A stretch of 60,793 nucleotides of DNA from Saprospiraceae bacterium (GCA_022844265.1 JALHMA010000003.1:1-60793); one strand, 5' to 3'; positions 7,764-16,088 are shown, counted from the stretch's first letter. Numbers and translations: made by a program. The notes: generated by a model not told the origin, from the sequence alone.

Positions 7764-9314
7764 TCATGCGACTGGTTCAATGAAATTGATTCTCTCAACG
7801 GTGATGTTTCTCGTTTTCGCATTGCTCTCATAGTTCTTAATCAACTCCACCACATCATAATCTATGGATTTTGAATTGGTGCAGTCAATAATCACTTTTG
7901 AGTTTTCGGGAATTGCTTCCAACTCCCTTATCACGCTTGCTTTGTTGAAAAACGATACTTCTTCTGCCAAAATAAGGTGGTAGGTATTTATACCATTTTC
8001 GCTGGCAACAACTTCTTTCATGTAGTGGGAATTGCGGTAACTGTGGCGCAGGGCATAAAAACCGCCCATTATCATCCCCGCAATGATTCCAGTCAATAGG
8101 TCGGTCGATAAAATGACAATGACCGTGACCGTAAAAGGGACAAACTGCTCCCAGCCCAATTTGTACATTTGTTTGAAAAGGGCGGGTTTTGCTAGTTTGT
8201 AACCGACTATTAAAAGTATGGCTGCCAAACTTGCCAACGGTATCATGTTCAAAACGCTCGCTATTGTCATAGCACTTATCAACAAGAAAACACCGTGCAG
8301 GATGGCGGACATTTTTGTTCTGCCACCAAAAGAAATATTTGCCGTACTGCGAACAATTACCTGAGTGAGCGGCAGACCGCCAATCATGCCCGAAAGCACG
8401 TTGCCCAAACCTTGTGCTTTTAATTCTCTGTTGGTTGGCGTAACCCGCTTGTAGGGGTCAAGTTTGTCGGTGGCTTCCACACAAAGCAAGGTTTCAAGGC
8501 TGGCAACAATCGCCAAAACAAAAGCGATTTTCCAGACCTGCCAATTTGTGATTGCAGAAAAATCGGGCAACGTGAACTGGGCAAAAAAACCAGCCAGATT
8601 TTCGGGAACCGGGATGTTCACCACTTGGTCGGCAGCCAAACTAAAATCCAATGTGCCGTTTTGGTAGAGGTAATTCATCACAATACCCAAGACCACTACT
8701 ACGAGCGGACCGTTTAACATACCAAAAATTTTGTGTTTTTGGGTCAATACTTTATCCCAAAGTATGAGTATGCCCAATGAGATGGCTGCAATTAGCAAAG
8801 CCCCCGGTGTCATAAACTCCAGAGCCTTAAAAATCTCGGAAAAGGTGGTTTCACCGTCTCTTTGCAAAAACGAATCATCGCCTACTGGGTCTTTGTCCCA
8901 GCCCAGGGCGTGCGGAATCTGTTTTAAGATGATTAACAGCCCGATGCCTGTCAGCATACCTTTGATGACGGACGAAGGGAAAAAGTAGGCAATAAAGCCT
9001 GCCTTGGCATACCCTAACCCCAACTGGATGATGCCCGCCAAAACCACCGCAAGCAAAAACGCCTCCCATGAACCTCCAAGCGTGGCTATGGAAGTCAATA
9101 CGATTACGGCAAGACCTGCTGCCGGACCACTTACGCCCAATGGCGAACCGCTGGCTACCCCAACCACAATGCCTCCAATAATGCCCGCAATGATGCCCGC
9201 AAACAAAGGTGCGCCCGATGCGAGTGCGATGCCCAGACACAAGGGGACGGCGACGAAAAACACGACGATACTGGCTGGCAGGTCGTGCTTGATTTCACTA
9301 AAATATTTTTTCAT
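7764..9314 (-). CDS. SulP-family anion transporter (bicarbonate or sulfate)
   Basis: A 516-aa inner-membrane protein of the SulP/SLC26 family: about a dozen hydrophobic segments over residues 15-430, with the typical start (DLPASIVVFFVAVPLCLGIALASG) and the conserved block NRELKAQGLGN followed by GGLPLTQVIVRS. The C-terminal 80 residues form a STAS-like cytosolic domain. Family substrates are bicarbonate, sulfate or other anions; adjacency to a carbonic anhydrase favours bicarbonate (inference). ATG at 9314 (MKKYFSEIK) is chosen because it lies 27 bases after a TACCTTTG box on the minus strand. Control by the divergent TetR gene is likely from the mirrored operators between them. Confidence 0.88.
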   Translation of the reverse strand: MKKYFSEIKHDLPASIVVFFVAVPLCLGIALASGAPLFAGIIAGIIGGIVVGVASGSPLGVSGPAAGLAVIVLTSIATLGGSWEAFLLAVVLAGIIQLGLGYAKAGFIAYFFPSSVIKGMLTGIGLLIILKQIPHALGWDKDPVGDDSFLQRDGETTFSEIFKALEFMTPGALLIAAISLGILILWDKVLTQKHKIFGMLNGPLVVVVLGIVMNYLYQNGTLDFSLAADQVVNIPVPENLAGFFAQFTLPDFSAITNWQVWKIAFVLAIVASLETLLCVEATDKLDPYKRVTPTNRELKAQGLGNVLSGMIGGLPLTQVIVRSTANISFGGRTKMSAILHGVFLLISAMTIASVLNMIPLASLAAILLIVGYKLAKPALFKQMYKLGWEQFVPFTVTVIVILSTDLLTGIIAGMIMGGFYALRHSYRNSHYMKEVVASENGINTYHLILAEEVSFFNKASVIRELEAIPENSKVIIDCTNSKSIDYDVVELIKNYESNAKTRNITVERINFIEPVA

Positions 9315-9341
9315 CTTTTCATCTTTTAATTTTTGCTCCGG

Positions 9342-9349
9342 CAAAGGTA
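9342..9349 (-). promoter_or_regulatory. -7 promoter box of SulP
   Basis: TACCTTTG on the minus strand matches the Bacteroidota -7 consensus TAnnTTTG. It lies 18 bases from the putative operator at 9368-9380. Confidence 0.65.
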
Positions 9350-9367
9350 GTGAAATAATTTTGAATG

Positions 9368-9380
9368 ATAGTAATACTAT
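9368..9380. promoter_or_regulatory. Putative TetR operator, left copy
   Basis: ATAGTAATACTAT is a 13-bp palindrome around a single central base. Its reverse complement matches the right copy at 9411-9423 in 12 of 13 positions. It sits 18 bases upstream of the SulP -7 box, overlapping where the -33 element would be, so binding would repress SulP. Confidence 0.55.
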
Positions 9381-9410
9381 GTCATAAAATTGTAAAAATA
9401 ATTTTTGCAA

Positions 9411-9423
9411 ACAGTATTACTAT
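9411..9423. promoter_or_regulatory. Putative TetR operator, right copy
   Basis: ACAGTATTACTAT lies 18 bases upstream of the TACCTTTG box (9442-9449) in front of the TetR gene, the exact mirror of the left copy relative to the SulP promoter. Autoregulation is implied. Confidence 0.55.
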
Positions 9424-9441
9424 TTTGAACAACAAAATCAC

Positions 9442-9449
9442 TACCTTTG
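9442..9449 (+). promoter_or_regulatory. -7 promoter box of the TetR gene
   Basis: TACCTTTG on the plus strand, 17 bases before the chosen ATG at 9467. The sequence around it (TCACTACCTTTGC) is also shared with the SulP promoter. Confidence 0.65.
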
Positions 9450-9466
9450 CGGAAACGTCTTTTGAT

Positions 9467-10138
9467 ATGGATTTTCAAGTAACATTCAAGATAAACGAAA
9501 AAATATTTTTGCGAGACCCGGAAAGTAGCGAGGTCGGAAAGCAAATCGTAAAAAATGCGATAGACCTAATTTACCAATTAGGTCTCGAACAATTTACATT
9601 CAAAAAACTGGCTGTGGAAATTAACAGTACAGAGGCTACCATTTACAGGTACTTTGAAAACAAACACCGTCTTTTGCTCTACATCCTAAATTGGTACTGG
9701 TGCTACATGGAGTTTTTGGTCATGCTCAAATTGCAAAACGTAGCCGATAAAAAAGAGAAATTAAGACTGGTTGTAGAGTTGTTGACCCATGAATTGCCTG
9801 AAAGTTCAGGTAAATTTGACTATAACAAAAAGTATCTGAACCAAATAGTAATAACCGAAGGCAGTAAAGTGTATTTGGTCAAAGAGGTGTCTGAAATAAA
9901 TAAGGGCGAAGTTTTTAAGCCCTACAAAGATTTGTGTGCAAAAATTGCGGAGGTTATTTCAGAGTATAACCCAGCGTATAAATATCCAAGGTCGTTAAGT
10001 ACCACATTGATAGAAACATCGCACCATCAGCAATATTTTAGTGCCTATTTGCCCAGATTAACAGATGCCACTCCAACAAACAAGGAAGAATTCACAAGCC
10101 AGTTTTTGGAGGATTTTTTGTTTAAGGTCCTGATTTAG
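9467..10138 (+). CDS. TetR/AcrR-family transcriptional regulator
   Basis: A 223-aa protein with a TetR-type helix-turn-helix at about residues 22-70: the segment AIDLIYQLGLEQFTFKKLA followed by INSTEATIYRYFENKHRLL is characteristic. The remaining helical domain would bind an unknown ligand. It is transcribed divergently from SulP, and both promoters carry the same palindrome, so it probably regulates the SulP gene and itself. The track starts at 9365, but ATG at 9467 (MDFQVTFK) follows the promoter box and gives a normal family length. Confidence 0.8.
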   Translation: MDFQVTFKINEKIFLRDPESSEVGKQIVKNAIDLIYQLGLEQFTFKKLAVEINSTEATIYRYFENKHRLLLYILNWYWCYMEFLVMLKLQNVADKKEKLRLVVELLTHELPESSGKFDYNKKYLNQIVITEGSKVYLVKEVSEINKGEVFKPYKDLCAKIAEVISEYNPAYKYPRSLSTTLIETSHHQQYFSAYLPRLTDATPTNKEEFTSQFLEDFLFKVLI

Positions 10139-10246
10139 TGTAGTATTTGTGTATTGATTATTGTCAACTACATGCATGACAATAATCATAAAAACTCCTT
10201 TCTAAACGGGTGCTTCTTTGTTGAGAAAAGAGTGTTGGCGATGTTT

Positions 10247-10272
10247 CCTTGGGCGATGTAGCAAGAAACGTC
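10247..10272 (+). promoter_or_regulatory. Shared upstream dyad of Usp gene 1
   Basis: CTTG-N10-CAAG within a 26-base block that recurs at 11199-11224 (23 of 26 identical), 30 bases before the Usp start. The symmetry could be a Crp/Fnr-like or other dimeric regulator site. An equally good reading is a conserved leader copied with the gene. Confidence 0.4.
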
Positions 10273-10302
10273 TTCGGCAAAATCATAAAAACATTCCCCT
10301 TT

Positions 10303-11106
10303 ATGTCACTCCTCATTGTCCCCATTGATTATTCCGCAAATGCGGAAAAAGCGCTTGACGCTGCGCTTTTGCTGGCGCAACAGACGGGAAGCCAGGTCGA
10401 GCTGCTCCACGTAATAGATTTGACAGCGTTCTCGGGGATGCCCAAAATCCTAGAGATGGTCATGAACGACCGTAAGGATGAAGAGGCAAATCTAAAGAAC
10501 CTCGCCCTTGAGCGCATCGCTGCGCTCGGCATTGAGCCAGGCATCCGTTGGCGGGTCAAGTTGATTTATACCACCGAGAATTTTTTCGACGGCATCATAA
10601 AGCGTTTCAAACAGGCAAAAGCAAAACTGGTCGTGATGGGCACACATGGCGTAACCGGGCTGGTAGATAAAATATTCGGCAGCAACACTGCCAACTTAAT
10701 TGGCAAGGCGAAAGTCCCTGTGCTGGCAATTCCGCCACAATGGTCACCTTCCACGTTGCTGAAACTGTCTGTTTGCGTCACACCGGAGCAGGTCTCCCGC
10801 CATGGAAAGCTTGCCAGTAAATGGGGCGATTGGTTCAAATGCGAGACGGAAGCCTTTTATATCACCGCCCTGCCATTCACAGGGCAAGGCGCAAAAAGTC
10901 CCATTCCTTTGAAGATAGTCCCTTCGCCCATCGAAACACCGCTTTACGAGGATTTAGTCGAATTCAGCAAAGGGCTGAAAAACGAAGCACTGCTCATGTT
11001 CGTGCATGAGCGCTCCTTTTTTAAGAAAATCATTGACTACAGCATCACGGAGAAGGTTGCCGGGCTTATCGAAATACCCTTGCTTGCACTGCCAGTCAGA
11101 AAATAA
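10303..11106 (+). CDS. Universal stress protein, tandem-domain (copy 1)
   Basis: A 267-aa UspA-superfamily protein. The N-terminal domain holds the ATP-binding signature G113-x2-G116-x9-G126-S, so it should bind ATP; the C-terminal half (about 145-267) is a second, degenerate Usp-like domain. ATG at 10303 (MSLLIVPIDY) is the family start; the track adds 18 upstream codons. Four such genes lie within 5.2 kb with two SDR genes between, suggesting a stress or stasis regulon. Copies 1 and 2 are the closest pair. A direct biochemical role cannot be read from sequence. Confidence 0.88.
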   Translation: MSLLIVPIDYSANAEKALDAALLLAQQTGSQVELLHVIDLTAFSGMPKILEMVMNDRKDEEANLKNLALERIAALGIEPGIRWRVKLIYTTENFFDGIIKRFKQAKAKLVVMGTHGVTGLVDKIFGSNTANLIGKAKVPVLAIPPQWSPSTLLKLSVCVTPEQVSRHGKLASKWGDWFKCETEAFYITALPFTGQGAKSPIPLKIVPSPIETPLYEDLVEFSKGLKNEALLMFVHERSFFKKIIDYSITEKVAGLIEIPLLALPVRK

Positions 11107-11198
11107 ATCCGATGCCTAAAAAATTATTCGCCATCTGCTAAAACAACATAGGATTGCAGGTATTCACTGATCGTTAAAAAAATAGCTGATGATGTTAC

Positions 11199-11224
11199 CC
11201 TTGGGCAATGTACCAAGAAGCGTC
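11199..11224 (+). promoter_or_regulatory. Shared upstream dyad of Usp gene 2
   Basis: Second copy of the CTTG-N10-CAAG block, 26 bases before the start of Usp copy 2. A weaker cousin, CTTTGGCGAT...AAAG, occurs near 12946 upstream of the second SDR gene. Confidence 0.4.
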
Positions 11225-11250
11225 AAAGCGAATGCAAAAATCATTGAATC

Positions 11251-12048
11251 ATGTCAATACTCATTGTTCCCATAGACTTTTCACCAAATGCGGAGAATGC
11301 CCTTGATCAGGCGCTCCTGCTCGCCCACCAGACGGGCGACAGCGTCGAGTTGCTCCATGCAGTAGAACTGGAGCAGGCTGATTCCATATATTTCAAGATG
11401 AAAATAATGGAAGAGATTAGCAACGCCGAAGCAAGACTGAAAAGCCTTGCCTTCAGGCGAATAAGAGCGCTCGACCTGCCGGGAAACATCAACTGGCAGG
11501 TTTCGGTACATTATTCTGACAACCTCGCAGCAAGCATCGAAGAGAGGTTTCACCAGTTGTCCGCAAGGCTCGTCGTCATGGGCACTGCTGGCATCAACAG
11601 TTGGACGGACCGGATTATCGGTAGCACCACCTCGGCTTTGGTGGGCAAGGCGGTCGTTCCGGTGCTCGTCATCCCTGCCGGTTGGGCCCCCAAACCGCTC
11701 AAAAAACTTTCCGTTTGCCTGACGCCCGCCCAGGTTGCCGATGCCGAAGCGCAACTAAGGGAGTGGAGCAACTGGATGGGGAGCGAACTGGAAGGCTTTT
11801 ATTTCACTGCAGTGCCGGGCGAGCGGTACGTCGGGAAATGCTCCTTCCCGGTGACGGCCATCCCGGACCCTATCGAAACGCCGCTGTACCAAGACCTCGT
11901 GGCGTTCAGTTGGGCACTGGAAGAAGGGGCTTTAGTCATGTTCGTTCACGGGCGTTCCTTTTTTGATAAAATATTCGATAGCAGCACCACGGAGCAGGTT
12001 GCCGCTCGCATCGGGGTGCCCTTGCTTGCGCTTCCTGCCAGAAAATAA
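11251..12048 (+). CDS. Universal stress protein, tandem-domain (copy 2)
   Basis: A 265-aa paralogue of the preceding Usp, with the same start (MSILIVPIDFS) and the same C-terminal domain ending in LLALPARK. The ATP motif region reads MGTAGINSWTDRIIGS, which fits G-x2-G-x9-G-S. It comes from a local duplication that also copied the upstream dyad. The C-terminal domains of copies 1 and 2 share PIETPLY and MFVH-x-RSFF. Confidence 0.88.
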   Translation: MSILIVPIDFSPNAENALDQALLLAHQTGDSVELLHAVELEQADSIYFKMKIMEEISNAEARLKSLAFRRIRALDLPGNINWQVSVHYSDNLAASIEERFHQLSARLVVMGTAGINSWTDRIIGSTTSALVGKAVVPVLVIPAGWAPKPLKKLSVCLTPAQVADAEAQLREWSNWMGSELEGFYFTAVPGERYVGKCSFPVTAIPDPIETPLYQDLVAFSWALEEGALVMFVHGRSFFDKIFDSSTTEQVAARIGVPLLALPARK

Positions 12049-12089
12049 TTGCAGCGACTGGCATACACCGCTGAACTAAAAAAACAAAA

Positions 12090-12845
12090 ATGGCAACAAA
12101 TTTCAAAAACAAGGTAGCCCTCATCACAGGCGGCTCATTCGGAATCGGCAGGGCTACTGCCGTTGCATTTGCAAGGAGCGGGGCGAAGGTCGCTATCGCG
12201 GACTGGGAGATGTGCGGCAAAACGCTCGACCTTATCAAAGCCGCTGGGGGCGAAACCATTTTTATTCTATGCGACGTGTCGAAAGCGAAGGACGTAAAGG
12301 CGGCGGTGAAAAAAACCGTTGCCACTTTCGGGCGATTGGATTTCGCCTTCAACAATGCGGGCATAGAAGGGGCGATGGCTTCCACGCAGGAAGCCACGGA
12401 AGAAAACTGGGACAAAACCATTGACGTAAACCTGAAAGGAGTTTGGCTGTGCATGAAATACGAGATACCGGAAATGCTCAAACAGGGCAAAGGCGTCATC
12501 GTCAACTGTGCATCCATTGCCGGAGTGGAAGGCTTTCCCGGTTTGTCGGCTTACGTTGCAGCGAAACATGGCATAATCGGTTTGACCAAAACGGTAGCGC
12601 TGGAATATGCCCAAAACGGTATCAAGGTAAACGCTGTTTGCCCCAGGGCGACGAACACGCCAATGAATGACAGGATGGCAAGAAAAATGAAGAAAACGGA
12701 AAAACGGTTTGATGCCATGCAACCAATCGGATGGCTTGTGGAGCCGGAAGATGTTGCCGATGCGGTGCTGTGGCTTTGTTCCGATGAGGCATCGTTCACG
12801 ACCGGCAATGCAATGGTAGTGGAAGGAGCTTGGATTGCGCAGTAA
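12090..12845 (+). CDS. Short-chain dehydrogenase/reductase (SDR), copy 1
   Basis: A 251-aa classical SDR: cofactor loop TGGSFGIG at 13-20, NNAG at 88-91, and catalytic S142, Y155, K159. The substrate is unknown; relatives include glucose 1-dehydrogenase and 2,5-dichloro-2,5-cyclohexadiene-1,4-diol dehydrogenase-like enzymes. An acidic residue after the second strand (AIADWE) leans to NAD(H). One oddity is VCPRATNTPM where most members, including copy 2, have VCPGAIKTPM at the substrate loop. It starts 41 bases after Usp copy 2, so it is probably in the same operon. Confidence 0.88.
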   Translation: MATNFKNKVALITGGSFGIGRATAVAFARSGAKVAIADWEMCGKTLDLIKAAGGETIFILCDVSKAKDVKAAVKKTVATFGRLDFAFNNAGIEGAMASTQEATEENWDKTIDVNLKGVWLCMKYEIPEMLKQGKGVIVNCASIAGVEGFPGLSAYVAAKHGIIGLTKTVALEYAQNGIKVNAVCPRATNTPMNDRMARKMKKTEKRFDAMQPIGWLVEPEDVADAVLWLCSDEASFTTGNAMVVEGAWIAQ

Positions 12846-13027
12846 ACAACCACCTGCAAAGCAGGTTATGTTCCGCTACCGTTCCGCAGAAACGGCATCC
12901 AGATTGCAAAAGATACCGTTCCTATGGGATGGCGCAAAATTTTCTTTGGCGATTCTATAAAGATGACGTACGTACGGAACGATTCGCCAGAGTGTTCAAA
13001 GTCTAATTAACTTAAAAAATAAAAAAA

Positions 13028-13783
13028 ATGTCAACAAATTTCAAAAACAAGGTAGCCCTCATCACAGGCGGCTCATTCGGAATCGGCAAAGCTACTGCGA
13101 TTGCTTTTGCAAAAAATGGAGCTAAAGTTATAATTGCGGATTGGGTAGAAGATGATGAAACGCTCAATGCCATCAAGGCACTTGGAGGTGAAGTAATCTT
13201 TATTAAATGCGATGTATCAAAAACGGAAGATGTGAAAGCAATGGTAGAAAAAACAATTGCCACTTTTGGAAGGTTAGACTATGCCTTCAACAACGCAGGC
13301 ATTGAAGGAGTGATGGGGACAACACATGAGTGTACAGAAGAGAACTGGGATAAAACCATTGGCGTTAATCTCAAGGGTATTTGGCTCTGCATGAAAAATG
13401 AAATTCCTGAAATGCTTAAGCAAGGCAAAGGGGTGATTATTAACTGTGCATCTATTGCCGGACTAGTAGGTTTTCCGGGTCTGCCTGCCTATGTAGCATC
13501 TAAACATGGCATAATAGGATTAACAAAAACAGCTGCATTAGAATACGCTAAACTCGGAATCAGGGTTAATGCTGTTTGTCCCGGAGCAATAAAAACCCCA
13601 ATGATTGACAGGATTACAGGAAACAAAAAAGAAGTGGAAGAACAATTTGCCGGCATGGAACCCATTGGACGACTTGGACAGCCCGAAGAAGTTGCCAATG
13701 CTGTGCTGTGGATGTGCTCAGATGAAGCATCTTTTGTTACCGGACACGCAATGGCAGTAGATGGCGCTTGGACAGCGCAATAA
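13028..13783 (+). CDS. Short-chain dehydrogenase/reductase (SDR), copy 2
   Basis: A 251-aa paralogue of the preceding SDR with the same length and full catalytic set (TGGSFGIG, NNAG, Ser-Tyr-Lys; VCPGAIKTPM intact). The first 57 bases after the start region are identical at nucleotide level to copy 1, after which the genes diverge sharply and copy 2 uses AT-richer codons. This points to a recent conversion or template switch at the 5' end between an older, separately acquired gene and its neighbour. It is followed at once by Usp copy 3. Confidence 0.88.
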   Translation: MSTNFKNKVALITGGSFGIGKATAIAFAKNGAKVIIADWVEDDETLNAIKALGGEVIFIKCDVSKTEDVKAMVEKTIATFGRLDYAFNNAGIEGVMGTTHECTEENWDKTIGVNLKGIWLCMKNEIPEMLKQGKGVIINCASIAGLVGFPGLPAYVASKHGIIGLTKTAALEYAKLGIRVNAVCPGAIKTPMIDRITGNKKEVEEQFAGMEPIGRLGQPEEVANAVLWMCSDEASFVTGHAMAVDGAWTAQ

Positions 13784-13818
13784 AACTATTTTTGCATCAA
13801 AATAAAAAATTATTCACC

Positions 13819-14625
13819 ATGATGACAGTACTCGTGCCAACCGACTTCTCGAACTCCGCAAAAGCGGCGATAGAGTATGCCGCCATGCTGGCGCAAGAAG
13901 CCCGGGCGAAAATAATCTTGTTCCATGCCATTCCAAAAAGAGGGGGCGTCCTGAAGGACATAGACGGCTATTGGACTTCAAGAAATCAGCGACGCCTGAA
14001 AAGAATGGCGAACGCATTGATACGGAACGGACTGCCCCCTGCTTCCGTGGACTTCAGGGTCGTGCATGATTTCCCGCTAAGAAAAGCGGTCAATAATTAC
14101 CTCTCGGAGAACAACGTCAATCTGGTGGTGATGGGCGCAAAAGGCGAAACCAACGACCCCGGCGTCTGGCTGGGCGGCTCGGCTGCCGAAATGGTCGAGC
14201 AAACGGGGCTGCCCGTCATCACCGTTCCCAAAGGAGCGAAAAAAGCGAAGCCACAGCATATCGTTTATGCCTCCGACCTGCAAAACATCGAGCGGGAAGT
14301 GCTTTCGCTTGCCTCGTTCGCCAGCCAGTTCAATGCCCGCCTGCACGTGGTTCATGTGCAAACTACTCCTCCCGAAAAAGCACTCGACCTGACCAGTTTG
14401 CAGAAAAAGCTCGTCAAAAAGACGGGGTACGACAACTTGGCGGTCGTTATGCTTGGGAACCCGGACATCGAGCAGGCAATTGATTATTATTGCTCAGCCA
14501 ACCAGGCTGATTTGCTCGTCCTGTTCAAGCACACCAGGGGCTTCTTCGAAGACCTGTTCCACCGAAGCATCACGAAGTCCATTTCTTATCAAACCAAGAC
14601 AGCCTTGCTGGTTGTCAAGGATTAA
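13819..14625 (+). CDS. Universal stress protein, tandem-domain (copy 3)
   Basis: A 268-aa Usp of a different subgroup from copies 1 and 2 (starts MMTVLVPTDFS; second domain begins about residue 150 with HIVYASDL). The ATP loop reads MGAKGETNDPGVWLGGS, one residue longer before the Ser than the canonical pattern. The track start at 13768 overlaps the SDR gene in another frame; the double Met at 13819/13822 is the realistic start. The C-terminus LLVLFKHTRGFFEDLFHRSITK parallels copy 4. Confidence 0.85.
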   Translation: MMTVLVPTDFSNSAKAAIEYAAMLAQEARAKIILFHAIPKRGGVLKDIDGYWTSRNQRRLKRMANALIRNGLPPASVDFRVVHDFPLRKAVNNYLSENNVNLVVMGAKGETNDPGVWLGGSAAEMVEQTGLPVITVPKGAKKAKPQHIVYASDLQNIEREVLSLASFASQFNARLHVVHVQTTPPEKALDLTSLQKKLVKKTGYDNLAVVMLGNPDIEQAIDYYCSANQADLLVLFKHTRGFFEDLFHRSITKSISYQTKTALLVVKD

Positions 14626-14637
14626 TGCCAGTCACTT

Positions 14638-15447
14638 ATGAACCTCCTCGTTCCAACCGATTTTTCCAACCCTTCCCATGCCGCTGCTCGGTATGCCGCC
14701 ATGCTGGTGAAAGAAACGGGGGCGAAAATCCTCCTGTTCCACGCCGCACCGAGGCGAGACCCCCTGCTGGAGAGAAGCAACGAATTCTGGGTAAACAAAG
14801 CCACCGGGGACTTGAAAAAACTGGAAGCTGATTTGATGGAGCAAGGCGTAAGCCCATCCGATTTGCGTTGCAAGGTGGTCCAACGGCATCCATTGTGGAA
14901 AGCGGTGGAAGAACTCGCATCGGAACAAGGCATCTCCCTCGTCGTCATGGGCACGAAGGGTGAAAGCAACAAGCCCGATATTTGGGTAGGCAAAACCGCT
15001 ATTGAAATCATGGAGGAGACCCGCCTGCCGGTCATCGTCGTGCCTGAGCGCGCAAAGATGGTAAAACCGAAATCCATCGTGTATGCCACCGACCTGGAGG
15101 ATGCCACGGCAGATGTGCAACAACTTATTTCTTTCGTGCGGTTGTTTGGCGCTCACCTCTATGTGCTGAACGTGGAAGTAGGCAATTCCCCCAAGGGCAT
15201 GAACAGGTCGGTGATGGAGTGGCGGCTGCGGGAAGATGCTTTGTACAATGCCATTTCGACCCACCAGGTGAAGGAAGAAACGGTAACGAAAGGCATTGAG
15301 AAATTTTGCAAGGCAAAAAAGGCGGATTTGGTCGTCATGTTCAGGCGCAGGCGGGGGCTATTCGAAAGAATCCTGCACCGGAGCATTACGAAAGACGTAT
15401 CTTACCAGACCAAAATCCCACTGCTGATTTTCAAACAAGGCTCATGA
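14638..15447 (+). CDS. Universal stress protein, tandem-domain (copy 4)
   Basis: A 269-aa paralogue of copy 3, starting 12 bases after its stop, so the two are surely co-transcribed. It begins MNLLVPTDFSNPSHAAARYAAM; the ATP-loop region is MGTKGESNKPDIWVGKT. The C-terminal domain ends in LFERILHRSITKDVSYQTKIPLL. The stop overlaps (ATGA) the start of a short exchanger fragment, which suggests that an intact gene was once translationally coupled here. Confidence 0.85.
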   Translation: MNLLVPTDFSNPSHAAARYAAMLVKETGAKILLFHAAPRRDPLLERSNEFWVNKATGDLKKLEADLMEQGVSPSDLRCKVVQRHPLWKAVEELASEQGISLVVMGTKGESNKPDIWVGKTAIEIMEETRLPVIVVPERAKMVKPKSIVYATDLEDATADVQQLISFVRLFGAHLYVLNVEVGNSPKGMNRSVMEWRLREDALYNAISTHQVKEETVTKGIEKFCKAKKADLVVMFRRRRGLFERILHRSITKDVSYQTKIPLLIFKQGS

Positions 15448-15536
15448 CCACAGCGATGATTGGTTTTCTGTTTTGCTTCCTGCTTGTGGCGGCTGTCACG
15501 TCCTTGCCGGAATCGGTGACGGGGGCAATACATTGA
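15444..15536 (+). pseudogene. Short fragment of a CaCA-type cation exchanger
   Basis: Thirty codons containing VAAVTSLPESVTGAI match the alpha-repeat-like segment of the exchanger at 26475 (MAAVTSLPELVTGI). The frame then stops at the junction with a CorC-like fragment. It overlaps the Usp copy 4 stop by ATGA. It is too short to function. Confidence 0.65.
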
Positions 15537-15951
15537 CGTGCTCCAACAGTTCAAGAAAAAACGCTGCTATTTTGGAATCGTCACCGACGAGTTCGGGGCT
15601 TTCGAGGGTGTGCTGACCTTGCACGATATTTCGGAAGCCTTGGTGGGCGACTTGCCAGACTCAGGCGACGAGCTTTCGGAAATCGTCCGCCGGGAGGACG
15701 GTTCGCTCCTCGTCAGCGGTAGCACGCTCGCTTCGCAACTCAACCAGTTCCTGGACGATGATTTCATCCCCGTTAACAATCCTTATTACCGCACCATAGC
15801 GGGTTTTGTTTTGCACGAACTGGAACACTTGCCAAAAGTGGGGGAGCATTTTGAATATGAGGGGCGAAAATTTGAGGTCATGGACATGGATGGGGCAAAA
15901 ATTGACAAGTTGCTGCTGACCCTAAACGACAACGACCGTGCATCTGGATAA
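15529..15951 (+). pseudogene. C-terminal fragment of a CorC/HlyC-CNNM family protein
   Basis: About 140 codons beginning IDVLQQFKKKR. They cover the end of the second CBS domain (VTDEFGAFEGVLTLHDI) and the complete CorC_HlyC transporter-associated domain (FIPVNNPYYRTIAGFVLHEL..). The DUF21 membrane domain and first CBS domain are missing. The join with the upstream exchanger fragment lies around 15526-15535. The intact family are membrane Mg/Co transport-related proteins. This piece is probably not expressed usefully; the track Met is a GTG. Confidence 0.7.
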
Positions 15952-16088
15952 GAGCACAACGTCTGCAGGGTTCCGGTTCCAAACCCTGTCAGCGTCATGC
16001 GACTGTAAACCGGGAAATGAAACATCCCAATTTTTCTTACACCTCCCGCAGTCTCCTAAATAGTTGCACTTTTTTTCAAGCAACCTAC

